This document shows, in pieces, positions 1 through 11,730 of a stretch of 64,000 nucleotides of DNA. A program made the translations under genes and the position numbers. Source of the stretch: Acanthaster planci (taxonomy: Eukaryota > Echinodermata > Asteroidea > Valvatida > Acanthasteridae); NCBI RefSeq assembly GCF_001949145.1, contig NW_019091416.1, positions 993,038 to 1,057,037 on the forward strand, read 5' to 3'. The notes under the pieces are model-generated. The model saw only the letters and a program-made list of their open reading frames with translations. It ran no database searches and was not told the DNA's origin. Every line of letters starts with the position of its first letter. Position 1 is the stretch's first letter.

Positions 1-2334
1 TACCCTCAGTATCACCAATCGGTCCTGGGGCTATGCCCACCACACGGATGCCTTGGGGGCCCCACTCGTTGCACAATGTCATAGTCATGGAGTCTAGGTA
101 ACATAAAGCCCAAATAAAATGGTTAAGTCTGGCGTCACGATTTTCAAGTTTTCAAAAGCAGTGACTTAAAACTACGGGTGGATTCTTTTGCAGTGTGGCA
201 GTACAATGCTTACCAATCGCTGCCTTTGCTGCATTGACATGGATCTGAAGAAGCCGGCCTCGATAAGGCAAAGTGGCAGATATGTTGATGATCACTCCTC
301 CGTGATCCTACAGAAAAGAAAACAAATTTTCCAAAAAGTGGTTCTTATTTTTGTTAACTTTAATGGAACCACTATTTGCAAACAAATCTGCGTCACTAAC
401 AGACCTGCCTGCTCACCATTGAACATGTTATGCTAAATCGTCCTGAATTTTTTGGCAGCTCTGGATAGTGGATACCAATTGCAAATAACGGAAATTACTA
501 TTCAGGATCCAGTAGGGAGTTCTGGCGTTCTCCAACATGGAAATTGGAAAGTTTTTTATTTTGGAACCATCCGTTAAATAGATAGCCGTGAGTACATACT
601 TAACAAGACACTTTTTACTTACAGCTAGCTGGTTTGCAATTGGTGTCGGAGAACCAAATTGGCAGTGTGAAAAACAACCGTGTAGTCCATTGTCAAGAAA
701 TGGGTTGGGCCGTACATCGTACAGTTTTAGAATCAACAATATAAAATATTTCAGACAACTTATTTTTGTCTTCTTAAGCCTTATGCTGCTGTCATTCCCT
801 TCTTCATTTGTCTAACCGACCAGTTTCTTGATCACGATAACCAAAAAGATACAATAGATGTTGGCAACCTTGGCCTACCTTCATATACTTGTCATAGACA
901 GCCTTGGAGATGTTGAATGATCCCATGACATCAATGTCAAGAACTGTCTTGAAACCGTTGAAGGAGATTTTGCTGGCAGGCAACGGGAAATTTCCAGCGG
1001 CTCCTGAAAAACGGGTATTGTGGAAGCATTCACTTGTGTCTGGCTCAAGGCTTTCAAGAGTGAGATATAGATTAATTCTACAGGCCATCCCACATGCACA
1101 GCAAGAGGCAACAGCTATCCCAAGAATGATCTTACACTGCGTTCATCCTAACATCAAAGGCGCACTTGCTGCTATAGCCAATAATCCGCTGATTGACACA
1201 TGATGGTGCATGAATGAGTTTTGCACGGCTGGAACGGATACGTGAAATTTGTGTGTATATTTACCATTGATGAGGACGTCGATTCTCCCATAGTGACTGA
1301 GAGCTTGGTCAACACTTCGCAACACTTCCTCTGGCTATTCGGTAGGAAGAAAAAGGATGAAATGGTTACGCTTATCTACTTAGAACATGATCCCAAATAT
1401 TGTCACAAATGCTTTTCATATTTAAACTCAGTATAAAGATATCACCAAAACTTAGTAAGTTTAGGATTACATTCTTGCCTGGCAGCTGTAGATCTCGCAG
1501 GGAAAGGATTGAAAATCTATTTTTGTGGCTTGAGTGTCTCAGGATTTAATTCAACAAGCTACAAAAAGAAATGGGTTGGCCTCCAAATTACCTTTCTGAC
1601 GTCAACTTGAAGGGGCAGACATCTCTGTCCTGTGGCAGTCTCGAGTCTCTTGGCTGCCTAATGAACACAAAGGAATGTCACAAATAAACCTTTTATGAAA
1701 GTCACCTCCAAGAAAGGTTAGAGACCCATGGGGATACGCAACACAGTCAGTCCAATTCAAGGACTGCAAAATACTGAAAATATACAAGTTACACTGTGCC
1801 TTCTTGCATGTGGTCTTAAAATGATCAGGCGATTTGAGAAAACGTACCTCTTTCAACCTGTTCAAATTTCTGCTGGCAATAACTGTGTCACATTGATGCC
1901 TGTAAAAAGTAAACAGAGGACACAGCACTAAGTAAGCAATTTGCAGATGCTAGGAGCAGGTTACCAGCTAATAAGCCAGGTAGGCCTAAGTGCTGCTAGC
2001 AGTATTATTGTTGGATGAAAATCATTTGTTGCAGTTTTCATAGTTTGGGTTTTGATGTTTCACTACTTCACCTCATGAATACTTCTGCAACGGTGAAGCA
2101 AATTCCCGATCCACCACCTGTGATAAAGGCGACCTTCCCGCTGAAAGAAAAATACCACCAAATGAATCCATTAAAGATTTAAATTCTCACGGTTCTTGTA
2201 CAGTTCCGTCTGATCAAATGGAACTCTCCCCAACGCACGGACTATCAGCGCGGGATTGGAACTTACCGTAAAATGTCGGGCTTGAAAACATAGTCGTAAC
2301 TGGTCAAACAAGCATCTAGCGTTGAGTCGGCCAT
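1..2334 (-). CDS. DECR2: DECR2-A: peroxisomal 2,4-dienoyl-CoA reductase, inverted copy, 3' end outside window
   Basis: An NADPH-dependent SDR-family reductase of peroxisomal unsaturated fatty acyl-CoA degradation. Coding exons on the minus strand are 2267-2334, 2072-2140, 1848-1899, 1592-1657, 1265-1334, 879-1003, 214-307 and 1-93. Exon 8 lacks its last bases and the terminal exon lies beyond the window. All seven introns seen are GT-AG with the phases found in copies B and C. The start is the ATG at 2334 (MADSTLDAC). Exon 2 carries the Rossmann motif TGGGSGI, exon 6 the NGAAGNF motif, and exon 7 the AAKAA lysine; the classical SDR tyrosine is absent, as is usual in this family. The gene is a mirror image of DECR2-B at 26487-30169, including introns, with a few amino-acid changes (PLPASKI against PTPASRL in exon 6). 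It reads as a functional paralogue, but a collapsed or mis-oriented second haplotype is possible. Confidence 0.88.
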
Positions 2335-2600
2335 TTGCGTTTTAACTTCAGACGCAAGCGGTATATGCGACGAACTCGATCACGACCAGGACCCAACTAA
2401 CCCACAACGCAAATGCAGATGCAGGTACTAGGTGGCCAGGAAGCTTGCCCTATGATCTAGATGTTATAGTTCAGTTTGTTATAGCTGGCTTGATGCTACG
2501 AATGAATCGTATCAGATAGAACGTGTGTGCATGTGCCTACATTATCTTTAGAAATACATCCCACAATGTAGAGCGAAGTTCATCGGCATTGGGTATTTCT
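2335..2600 (-). promoter_or_regulatory. Duplicated DECR2 upstream block (copy A)
   Basis: This block upstream of the DECR2-A start is alignable with about 26230-26486 (upstream of B) and about 24000-24230 (upstream of the pseudogene). Shared pieces include GATACGATTCATTC, ATCATAGGGCAAG and AGTTAAAACGCAAATGG. It probably contains the promoter and 5' UTR. I see no clear TATA box; the transcription start is unknown. Confidence 0.5.
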
Positions 2601-3190
2601 CAAGCGAAGTCACAAGTTGTGCTTGTGGTGTCGGTTTTGAAGGACAACTAATACTTGCAGTGCTGTACCAGGTGAGGGGGGGGCCGTTGAGTCAGAGAAT
2701 GATGAGAACCTGGCGTATATACCACCGTATACTTAAGGCTGTCTTGCCTATTGTTAGTAGTCTTAGTCACAGTCAGCGGACGAGGTCGAAGGGACGGGAA
2801 CGAGCGACGGAGAGGGGGAGAAATCCGAAGTATCAAACAACTTTCCTAATTATGCGGGGTCGAAGGGTAGGGGTGGGGAGGGTGAGACAGTCTAGGCTCT
2901 CCAGGAAGGGTTTCACCATCAGAAGAAAAAGCAGTTAACTCATAAAAATGCGCAAGCGCACGCATTAGTAAGTGACAGACCACGAAGAGAAACTCGAGGA
3001 AACAGCTTCTGTATTCTGAAATCACTTGGGCGTCTCTATCACATGTACGTCAAAAGAATTACTTAAATTTAGTTCATACCTCACTCGCTGGTCAGAAGGA
3101 GTGACTCCAGTCGCTGTAACTAGCTTATATGCGTTCTATAATGCTGGTTTGCAGGATTAGTTGTTACTACCGTTGCTTCAGTAATTAGGC
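2600..3190. other. Gene-free stretch
   Basis: No exon recognised. The open frame at 2660-2938 (plus) is rich in Arg and Ser, has no recognisable domain and lies in purine-rich sequence; I treat it as chance. Confidence 0.4.
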
Positions 3191-3450
3191 TGGGCCGGCT
3201 GGTCGAAATTAACTTGTGCAAACTAGTTACGCTGATCTCGCGTAGCAGTTCTTTCCTCGCTTTGCACCAATGAGGCCCGGGTTCGAGTCCCGGCTTGGCC
3301 CAGGCTTTAAGTGCATTTGGTTTCCAGTCCATACTCGCTCTCGCAGGTTTTCTCCGGGCACTCCGGTTTCCTCCTGCTTCTAAAACTGGACCTCCTTCCT
3401 AACTCCGTAATGTGATGCTGATTAATAAAGGTTATGAATAAATGTATAGT
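3190..3450 (+). repeat. tRNA-derived SINE, sense orientation
   Basis: A pol III B-box-like sequence (GGGTTCGAGTCCC) lies at about 3278-3292. It is followed by a core TTTTCTCCGGGCACTCCGG then TTTCCTCCTGCTTCTAAAACTG, and an A/T tail with AATAAA-like words near 3423-3445. The head (TTCTTTCCTCGC...CCCGGGTTCGA) and core match the two antisense copies at 12771-13140 and 35262-35608. The core motif is widespread in animal SINEs. The 5' boundary is approximate. Confidence 0.65.
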
Positions 3451-3958
3451 TATTGGCACAAATAGCCTGAGTTGCTGAAAGCGCCATTAAAACAAAACAG
3501 CAACAATAACAACCTATAATCTCGTTCTCACGACCTCATCTCCATGTGACTCGCCGTAATGACACATGCTATGAACTTTACTATCCGCGGACAACACTGG
3601 CAACAGGATGAGGATGAAAAAAGCAGATGGTAATTTTCTTATTAAATTATACGTCGACTTAGAATGACATACATTGATATTCTCCTTATGCTAGCAAAAC
3701 GGCATAAGATGGTGATTATAGTCACCGACATCTACGACAGGTTTTAGCTGTTAATAATCTATACCGTTGGAGGTACTCGAATTTGGCCGACGATGTGCAG
3801 TTCATTCAAAATGAGTTATAAGTGTCAGGAAAGTGACATGGATACCGCATGATGTACGTCAAATGTCAAGAAATTGGTCTCTGTGTGAGAAAAGAAGACG
3901 TTCAACTGATATTGCAAGAACGGATGAATCAGATGATTCGAACCAGCCGACAGCGGCA

Positions 3959-4045
3959 AGCTCGGTGGTCGAATGGTTAAGCCGTCCGCACTAGTAAGGA
4001 GGAGGTCGTGGGTTCGAGTCCCACCTGAGTACGCTTGTCCTTTTT
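3959..4045 (+). repeat. Degenerate tRNA-like sequence (tRNA pseudogene or SINE head)
   Basis: The A-box-like stretch TGGTCGAATGGTTAAG begins at 3966. A perfect 5-bp T-arm, GTGGG-TTCGAGT-CCCAC, occupies 4008-4024. Six of seven acceptor pairs form between 3959-3965 and 4025-4031, and a T7 run follows at 4039-4045. The D and anticodon stems contain mismatches, so this is unlikely to be a working tRNA. The antisense frame reads VGLEPTTS, a signature often seen across tRNA-derived repeats. Confidence 0.45.
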
Positions 4046-4169
4046 TTCACAAGTCTTCGGGGGCATACACTGAGTATACAGTGTTAAAATACACGTCGGG
4101 GAGGGCAAAAATCTAAAGTTGAGTGGTTGGAGCGCTATCCATTGTAGGGGGCGCCCCACGTTCACTTCA

Positions 4170-4275
4170 CAGACATCGCCCAGCTGAGCACGCGGAATGT
4201 GGTGACAACGTGCTCAGCTAGGTGGGTTACGGATCCGCCCAGCTCAGCACTGCCGTCCAGCTGAGATTGTTACAT
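4170..4275. repeat. Inverted GCTCAGC/GCTGAGC motifs
   Basis: GCCCAGCTGAGCACG is followed by CGTGCTCAGCTAGGTGGG and then by two more partial copies (GCCCAGCTCAGCAC, GTCCAGCTGAG). Together they form an imperfect hairpin, probably the end of a small repeat. Confidence 0.4.
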
Positions 4276-4427
4276 GGGTCCAAAATAGAAATTAAAGCCA
4301 AATTGGAAAGGCTGCAGGAACCAGCTGGTATGCACTTCAGTTTGCGGTACTTGTTTTTGCATACCATTTTGAGCCCAAAAGTAAGGAAATAAATCACAAT
4401 ACCTGAGGTGAAAGATTGTTATATTTA

Positions 4428-4926
4428 AAGGGCCCATGAAACGTGGTTTTTATTTGTTTGAATGAAAGATAATATGTTTAAAAAAGATGTCCTGTCAGTA
4501 AAAGTTATCGCCTCAATTATGAAGTATGAGAAAAAGAGTATAAAGATTTTTTACGAAAGGCTCTGCCCCAAGAGAAACATCTTATTAGCATAGAAATTTT
4601 GCATAATTGTGACATACGTTTGAGAACCTACGTCGGTCAGCGTCGCCGCGCCGGCGCTAGCACTGTGTGTTTTCTGTGCAGTTCGTGCGAAAACGCGATT
4701 TCGAGACCACCAAAAGTTTGATACAATACTAGTCAATTTTGTAGAGAATGCCGACCAGGTCCGTTGCTGCAGTTTGTGGCAACACAAGTAGGGTAAAGAT
4801 AGCACAAGTATGCACAATTTTCCGAAAGATGGGAAATATCGGAAAATTTGGACGGCTCACAGGGGAAGGTGGACAGAGCCATCGCCGAACTCTTAGCTAT
4901 GTGAAGCAACCACTTCATGGGCCCTT
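4428..4926 (+). mobile_element. Small DNA transposon relic carrying a broken THAP-domain exon
   Basis: The element is bounded by a 13-bp inverted repeat: AAGGGCCCATGAA at 4428-4440 and TTCATGGGCCCTT at 4914-4926. Inside, from the ATG at 4748, the plus strand encodes a THAP zinc-finger start (MPTRSVAAVCGNTS) in which the usual first Cys is Ser. After a frame change near 4813 it continues with HNFPKDGKYRKIWTAH, GRWTEPSPNS, a stop, then LCE. This order (CxxxxC-like start, FPKD, W, P-S-S, LCE) is that of a THAP DNA-binding domain, common at the N-terminus of P-type transposases. No transposase catalytic domain is visible. Confidence 0.55.
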
Positions 4927-6600
4927 GCGCATGCACATGCGCATGGGCCCGTTAACAGTAAGGTAAAACTATTTCTAAAGCGAAACAAGAAAGTTAAAAG
5001 CACTTAAGAGTACATCAACAAAGCTGAAAACGGTTAAATAAGAAAGCATTTACGAAAATTGTAAACCTCAATACAAAAACATCTACATATAGAGCCAACA
5101 ATACGCCTATTCAGTTTTACATGTCAAGATCACAGATGATCTATCATAAAGCAAAGGGGAATAACGATTAAGAAAATGAGTCATGCGTATCAATGCATTC
5201 AACCCTCATTTCACATGGCAACCGTGCAGGCTTTCATAATAACAAGAAAAACAGAAGCACTGGGGAAGGGCATCAATATTCCGAAAAATGAAAGAAAATC
5301 ACGCTGCAAAAGTACTGGATGATATTTTTAAAAAGGTTCCAAGTTTTAAACAATAGTTTTTATGTACTTCAGTGAAACGAAGTCAAGCTGGGAACTTGTG
5401 ATTTTTTGGTGGGAGGGGGAGCATTTGAATCTGAAGTTTAAAGAAATGAACATAGATACAAAAGTGAGTCTTTGATGGGCTGTACACTTGATATAAGACA
5501 CTGGTGCAGCCCAATAACTAGGACAAAAATGAATATCACAATCACGATATTTCAAAGACAACATTTTCTATCGTTCAGCAGCAATCCCGGCCTCCAAAAC
5601 CCACTCAACCTAAATCATGACTTTTTTGATAGTGCATATAATTAACGAAATGTCGTGGTAAGATGTGTACGTCCAGGGAAGATCTGGGACTGGGTCACAG
5701 ATGTGCGCAACAGGTCGACGGGCCAATCCATAAAGCTCTTTAAATTTCACGTCGATCTTAGGAACAGACATTGTACTGGAAGAATAGAAAATAAAATCTG
5801 CCATAGAAGTGGTTAACAAAATCTAGAAATTTTCTGTGTACCAATCAGTGCAACATTGAGATTCAGTGCCTTGGATGCCATCATAGTTCTGCTCATGAAT
5901 ATGCAAATATGCATTAGCGTAAAACAAAAAACAAATCAAAATATGGGTTAAAATTGCAAACAAAAAGATGCAATTTCAAGGGTTTTAACATTTATAAAAA
6001 CACTTCTATTTCCTGGTTTCATTAACCCTTAGAAGTTGTCAATTAAAAAAATAAATAAAAGAAAAAATGTACTTGTATCGTTTATCTTTTTGGGGGGGAA
6101 AGCACAATAATGCATGCGCTAAGTGATAACGAGAAATTACGCTTTGTTACTTATAGCAACGACTTTTTGGGGGGTCATAATTGCTCTAAAGTAATTTAAA
6201 TGGCCCATTATCTTTTTTCTTTTTGGCACCAAAGCGTGTAACGTAGACACAGACTTTTCTTATTGGGTAGAGGTTTGAGTACAGCTTTAATGCATGAGTA
6301 CAGCTGGTGAAGTATATGGCAATAATCCAACAAAAATTCCTTTTCACAGGAATGTTCCCAGATAGCAAATTTGGGATTCACAATTTGAACATGAAAACAT
6401 GCAACTTGAACCATGTTTTCCTCGATTTACGTCACAGCAAAAGCGCCCTCACTTGTCCAGAAATGCTTGGTCAATTTTTAATGTTTGAAAAAGTGCACCG
6501 TTCAGTTCACGTAACTAAAAAAAAAGTCAAACAGTCTTCATACATGGAAGAAGAGTACAGAGATACACAAAAAGTGATTCTAAGAAAAATTCATTTCCTG
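4927..6600. other. Gene-free AT-rich stretch
   Basis: A short palindrome, GGGCCC...GCGCATG-CA-CATGCGC...GGGCCC, lies at 4919-4950. On the minus strand 5610-5819 an open frame contains MSVPKIDVKFKELYG and a Pro/Asp-rich continuation. It could be a stray exon, but I recognise no family and see no partner exons. The rest shows no supported feature. Confidence 0.35.
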
Positions 6601-6611
6601 GTTCCTTTAAG

Positions 6612-6678
6612 TACGGTTCTTTCGGCCCCACTATTCCATTCGGTGGATACAAAATGTATGGCAGTGGAAGAGAAGAGT
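6612..6678 (+). pseudogene. ALDH exon-11 relic
   Basis: The sequence from TACGGTTCTTTCGGCCCC through CCATTCGGTGGATACAAAATG to GGAAGAGAAGAGTG matches exon 11 of the ALDH gene (20321-20395). It also shows the YGxF...PFGGYKM...GRE pattern when read in that frame. Sequence at about 6880-6960 and 7190-7355 aligns with the true intron 11 (20800-20885 and 21120-21260), for example TGCCCGGTGGTG and TTGTACTTTGTCCAT. This is therefore a partial segmental copy. No other ALDH exons were found near it. Confidence 0.7.
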
Positions 6679-7359
6679 GTTTTTTTTGGGGGGGGGACAG
6701 AAAAAATATCAAAGTGTTTCGTAACTTTCTCTTCGTTTATAATAAAAAATTCTGCATGATGTACTGTAAGAGAATGTGACATTTCTCCAGCTGGGGAGCC
6801 TGATGCCATGGCATTTGAGTGCGTGTGTCAACGCTGAAAGAGGAGTCGCTCCATTAATGTTTGCTTCAGTGCAGATAAATCCCATATATTAATCACCCTT
6901 TGAACTGACATAAAACCTGCCCGGTGGTGCCTATGCTTTGAACTTTGGAATCAAGCATTTCTTACATTGTCTGTAATACAGACTGCTCATATAAATATGT
7001 TACTACTACTGAAAGTCTATGAGAAAGTTAACGCAGAGGAAAAAAATAATTAAAAAGGGGAATAGCAGGAGAAATGCAAAGAGGACGGCAAAGAAATTCA
7101 AATCACCAACTTGGAATTTGAATCGACCCCTTTCCACCGTTCATGGACCGCCTGTTTGCTGCTGGTAGGTGCCCCCCGGAAAAAATCCAAGTGGGTTTTT
7201 CATGGTGTGATGCCCTTTGTGATAAGACCAGCTTTGATGTTAGTGAATATCTAAACATTCATTGTGTTGACTGAAATCTCGTCCTTGCTCTATGCTTAAA
7301 CTGACAGCGTGAATGTCTCACCATTTTATTGCATTTCGTGGACTTGTACTTTGTCCATA

Positions 7360-7753
7360 GAGTCGCTCCGAATCTTAGCCACAATGAATCAACTGCAGGG
7401 CTCAGATTCAGCCAAATGTTGCAACCGATAATGTGGTATGCGACGCATCACCAACCATTAATGTATGATCAGCAACCGGCAAATTGACAGGGAGAAGACT
7501 TTCTAATCGATAAGAATACCGTCTGCTGACAGAAAATGCCCAACCCTTAATGTATCCCCTGTCGACGGATAATGTATCAAATGACAAAATAATCGGCCGA
7601 TCAGGGGTGTAAGTCCCGCAGGAAGGGAGTATCTCCCTACTTCTTCTTCACCACCACCACCACCACCGAATCGAATCATCTTGTGCAAATCTCTGTAATA
7701 CTTTTGTTAGGTAAATCAATCCCGTTTTACTCGAGGAGTTAAGTTCATTTGAA
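7360..7753. other. Gene-free stretch
   Basis: AT-rich sequence with a CACCACCACCACCACC run near 7649-7666. No exon or RNA gene recognised. Confidence 0.35.
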
Positions 7754-7918
7754 GCAAGATATGGGACGGAGAGACCCCCCCTTGGTGTTGGTCATTGTTT
7801 GATCGGAATCACTGGAATTCTTTACAGACTTTTAGGGGGATGTGTTAGGTAACAATAGTCTACAGTGTGTATAGGGATTGGACAGGTAAGGGGGGTACCC
7901 CTCCGTCCCATATCTTGC
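7754..7918. mobile_element. MITE with 30-bp terminal inverted repeats
   Basis: The left end is GCAAGATATGGGACGGAG followed by a C-run. The right end is the G-run followed by CTCCGTCCCATATCTTGC. The two ends pair over about 30 bp in a 165-bp element. The GCAAGATATG terminus recurs at 63034 (complement) in an MLST8 intron, so this is a family. Confidence 0.7.
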
Positions 7919-9530
7919 CTGGTATAGTTTAGTTGCACTGCAAAGAAAACATGGCCTACACATAAATTTCTCAATATCAAGGAATAGCACAAATTACACC
8001 GATCACAGAAGAAAATTTAAAAAATGGATACAATATCCTCACCAGCGAGATGTATGCATTCTATTGTGTTGCAGTGAATTTTGAGGAAAGGTTCGAACAC
8101 AATGATCAAAATGTTCGACGTAAGACGAAACTGTTTTCTTAACAACGCAGCTCAGCGCAAGCGAGATGAATAGAACATTCGTCGGTCAGTATGGTGTTCA
8201 TGCTTAGAATTCGCTTGACTGACATCTGAAATTGTCTGACATATAGCCTGAATCGATTTCATTGGACGAAATCGAAAATACACATTTTTGAAATGTAATA
8301 AAAATCGTGTTAAAATATCCGGGAAAAATCTACATTTTGTACTTCCCAACAACCCAAAATTTTCCATTTTACGGAAAAGGGAGAAAAGGTACGGTACAAA
8401 TGCGCAGTTTTATGTAAGGTTTAGGGTTGTAAGTATATGAGATGTTCATCCGTATTATGAACAGCACACCCCTCCCCGACTTTTTGAATTTCTTGGGCTG
8501 GGATGTTTTCTTAAAGTCCTCCATCCCCCAGTCCCCGGCACAGATTTAGTGTAGAGAAAGGTCAGTTAAGTGCCTCCAGATAGTGGCTGCTTAAAATGTA
8601 AAAAGCTTGACTTGACCTTCCACCCACTCCACTTGACAAACTTGACCCTCCGGTTCTTTTCAGAACCACACATACTCATAAAAGAGGTATCCTTGCAGGG
8701 TGCTATACCGCAAACCTCGATAACTAACTTGCTACCTTCATCACTAGTGATAAGCTTCAAAGCTCATAAGCTTGACCAAGTATTCTAAGAGTTGGTGTAT
8801 TACATTATACCTATGCAATTTTGTTTTGTTTCTCCACCTTTGATCCCAACCAAGGTTTAAAGCTTATACATGTGTTCCTTACGAATTATGTATAAATGTA
8901 GAAAATCAAAGAAAGGTCATATTAAATTGGTATCTCTCCACGTGGAGGGAGATTATAACAAACAACCATTTTTGAGCTAATAAAAAATGCAAATGGACTT
9001 TACACTTGCTGAGGCTGCAGTTTGTCATGGTACTTGAATACTGGGAGAGTGATTAGCTTGTGCGTGTGATTGCGAGCCCTACAATCAAGCTTATCGCGGC
9101 CCATGACACTCCCGGGCACTATTAGGTGCCTAGTTTCTGTACGTTGGTAAAATCATTCACCATTTTCGGGAAATGTGTTGAACAAGCTGGTACCGCTAGT
9201 ACTATACTATCTTTGCTTACAATGTGAAAGATTTATTTCACATTCCATGAGATGTGTTTACAACCCTCCCCCCGAAAAGGGTTCCCCATAACACCTTCTA
9301 TTTTGTACGGTAATATATTTTCCCACCAAAACGTTACTCTTATCAGAATTTTGCAATTTTTTAAAATCATTTTTTAAAACTTGTCACTGAATAAAAGAAG
9401 CTCAAAACAAATAGCAGGTGTACATGAAAACGATGACGCAGCAGAGACGCTACACCGTGATGCCACGCAGCTGGTGGTGTTCAGTGGAAAATTACAAAAG
9501 CTTTGTGCTGTAGTGCCATAAGGTATTTTC
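7919..9530. other. Gene-free stretch
   Basis: No exon recognised. A short palindrome, TCTCTCCACGTGGAGGGAGA, is at 8932-8951. The remainder is AT-rich intergenic sequence. Confidence 0.35.
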
Positions 9531-10080
9531 AAAAAGTGAGAAACTTTTTTCTTTGTTCGTTTTTATGAAGTATGGTGTTTTTTTTCAAATTTGTCTTTAC
9601 GAGATATATTTTTCCCAAGTTCGTTCTAATGAGATCTGTATTTAGAAACTTTTTTTTTCAATTTTTGGAAATAGATCATTTTCACAAGATATATTTTTTT
9701 GATGAAGTTTGTTTTTTGTGAGACATATTTTTTCAAAGTTAATTTTCAGGAGATATACATTGTCAGGTTTGGATTTATTTTTCACAAAAATAAACTTCAT
9801 AAATATACCTCATAGAAACGAACTTACAAAAATCTAAAAACGAACTTGGAAAAATATTTGTCGTAAAAACGATTTGATTTCAAAAATAGAAACAACGTTT
9901 CTATTTGTAGATCCTACGGGATTTTAGGCACCGATCTGGAGAATGTGTAGGCCTATCTCGAACAAACGAACTTGGGAAAAAATATACATGTATCTCGTGA
10001 AAATGTAGTTGAAAAAAAATATACTTCAAAAAACGAACTTGGGAAAAAATGTACACGTCACCTTTTGAAATATGTAGTTG
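9530..10080. repeat. Imperfect foldback built of repeated AACGAACTTGG-AAAAAATATAC units
   Basis: The left part repeats TTTCCCAAGTTCGTT, GAGATATATTTTT and variants. The right part carries the complementary AACGAACTTGGGAAAAAATATAC at several places (about 9829, 9966, 10030). The two halves can fold on each other around 9780. No coding content. Confidence 0.55.
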
Positions 10081-11730
10081 ACGGCACTCCCGCATGGGTT
10101 CTTGTATAAAATAACTCAAAGACTCCAACTAATAATCTTCTTTAGCCTTTTCGCAAAAACTGAGGTTCAATTTGCACCAAACCATTACTTTAAGTTGGGC
10201 AATAGAGCCTGAAAGTTAACCCCTGATGGCGCGCTTCCGGAACCCTTGGATAGGAAAAATAAGGTGTAAAGACTTTAGAATGTGAAATATTTTTCGTTCA
10301 GTTACTTCTTAAAAAATCCAACTCTGGAAAGGGGCTTTGGAGCATATTTGCCAATATACCAATTTATAGAAACTGAGAAATTACCTGACCTAAAAGAGAA
10401 ATATTCTGCCTCGAATTGACCCATCAATTCCGAAAATCTAAAATAAATGAAAACAGTTCAACGAGGCGGTCTTGTGCGCAGATGAACATTTACGGTTTGA
10501 TATTTTGTGGTAGTCAGTTGGTAAAAGCCGAAATAAAACAGATCGGAATATTTTACACCCTTTTTTTAATTTATAAGGTAACAAAATTAAAGCAATAATT
10601 TATTTTCGCTAAAGATTTTAATAGTTTATTGAACCTTTGCTGACAATAACTGCGTTATGTCAACTCAACGGAACCTGGAACCCATCGACTGCGGGTAGGT
10701 AAATCTTTGCAACGTTGAACAAACGTGCATGAACAAGGAGACATGGAATTTGGTCAAATTTGTACCCAATAATCGAACAAACTTATTGCCTAACTACTGT
10801 TGGTTAAAGTTTGGCCTGGCTTCTGGACCAGTTGATATTTGACCCAACATTGGTCAAAAATGTTGTATAAACTTTGACCAACTAGATTTGCAGTGTCCCC
10901 TTACGATATCGCCAGACATGAAGGGTCGTTAATGAGATTCGTTTTTACCCATTTTCAGGTGACTTTTACTAAATATTACTTGAGGAAGACAAAGGTAAAG
11001 TTCCATTATGAGAGTTTCATGGGGTGGTTTCAGTTAGGAATTATTCTTCCAAACATTTTCGAACGTGATAGAACGGCCCGATGCTCAATGTAAAATCTCT
11101 ATAGGCGGACCGCGTGAGGGTTCCGGAAGCTCGCTGCGTGAACTTTTACTTTCAGGCAGGCTCTATATCATATTCTTGATTTTCACGAATCTACTGGAAA
11201 TAACGAGGCTGATACGTCACCCAAGGCACACTTGGTATTTTGGGCATTAAAAACAAGTGACATTAACAGTTCGTGCATTAAAAAATCTGCCTTAAGTAGC
11301 AGCAGTGTTTCGAAAATATACTTCGCCTGAAACGTGTTCAGTAACATCAACTGCTGGGACGAAATCTGAAATTGATATTTTTATTCCTTATTAAATTAGT
11401 TCTCCTTGGTACGTGAAACCGCTGAACAGTATTGCATCGATCACAGGTTCAACTGCACTTCGACCTGTGTTCGCCATGAATCAGCACGTTACAGGAGCGA
11501 ATACACACCCGATGAAGCCTGAAGAGTAGGCCCTGTTTGAACACGTACCATGGTTTCGGGCGAAGGTTGAGCAAATGCAGAGTTGCAGTGTCAGCGATTT
11601 TCAAATCTGATAAAAGTGATAATAAAGCTGTTGATTCACCGGGATTCGTTCTTTCTGCGCTTCGCAGCAGTTGCAGACAGAAGCAATTTATTTGTCAGCG
11701 ACGACGATACAGTGTGGAAACAAAACTAAC
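10081..11730 (+). other. ALDH upstream region
   Basis: No intact exon recognised. The part next to 11731 must hold the ALDH promoter and 5' UTR, but I see no clear TATA element. Open frames here are short and lack recognisable domains. Confidence 0.35.

Noticed and set aside
188-436. Plus-strand open frame starting [12 protein letters not shown], repeated on the minus strand at 29708-29956
   Set aside because: It is the antisense of DECR2 exon 7 and flanking intron in copies A and B. The repetition reflects the inverted duplication, not a gene.
2660-2938. Arg/Ser-rich plus-strand open frame of 92 codons
   Set aside because: No domain, no splice partners, purine-rich low-complexity sequence.
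3959-4032. Functional tRNA gene
   Set aside because: The T-arm is perfect and the acceptor nearly so, but D and anticodon stems have mismatches; better read as a tRNA-derived repeat.
5610-5819. Minus-strand frame with MSVPKIDVKFKELYG
   Set aside because: Composition looks protein-like, but I recognise no family and find no neighbouring exons, so a gene call is not supported.
6307-6759. 150-codon plus-strand open frame
   Set aside because: It runs out of frame through the ALDH exon-11 relic and ends in G-rich sequence; chance frame.
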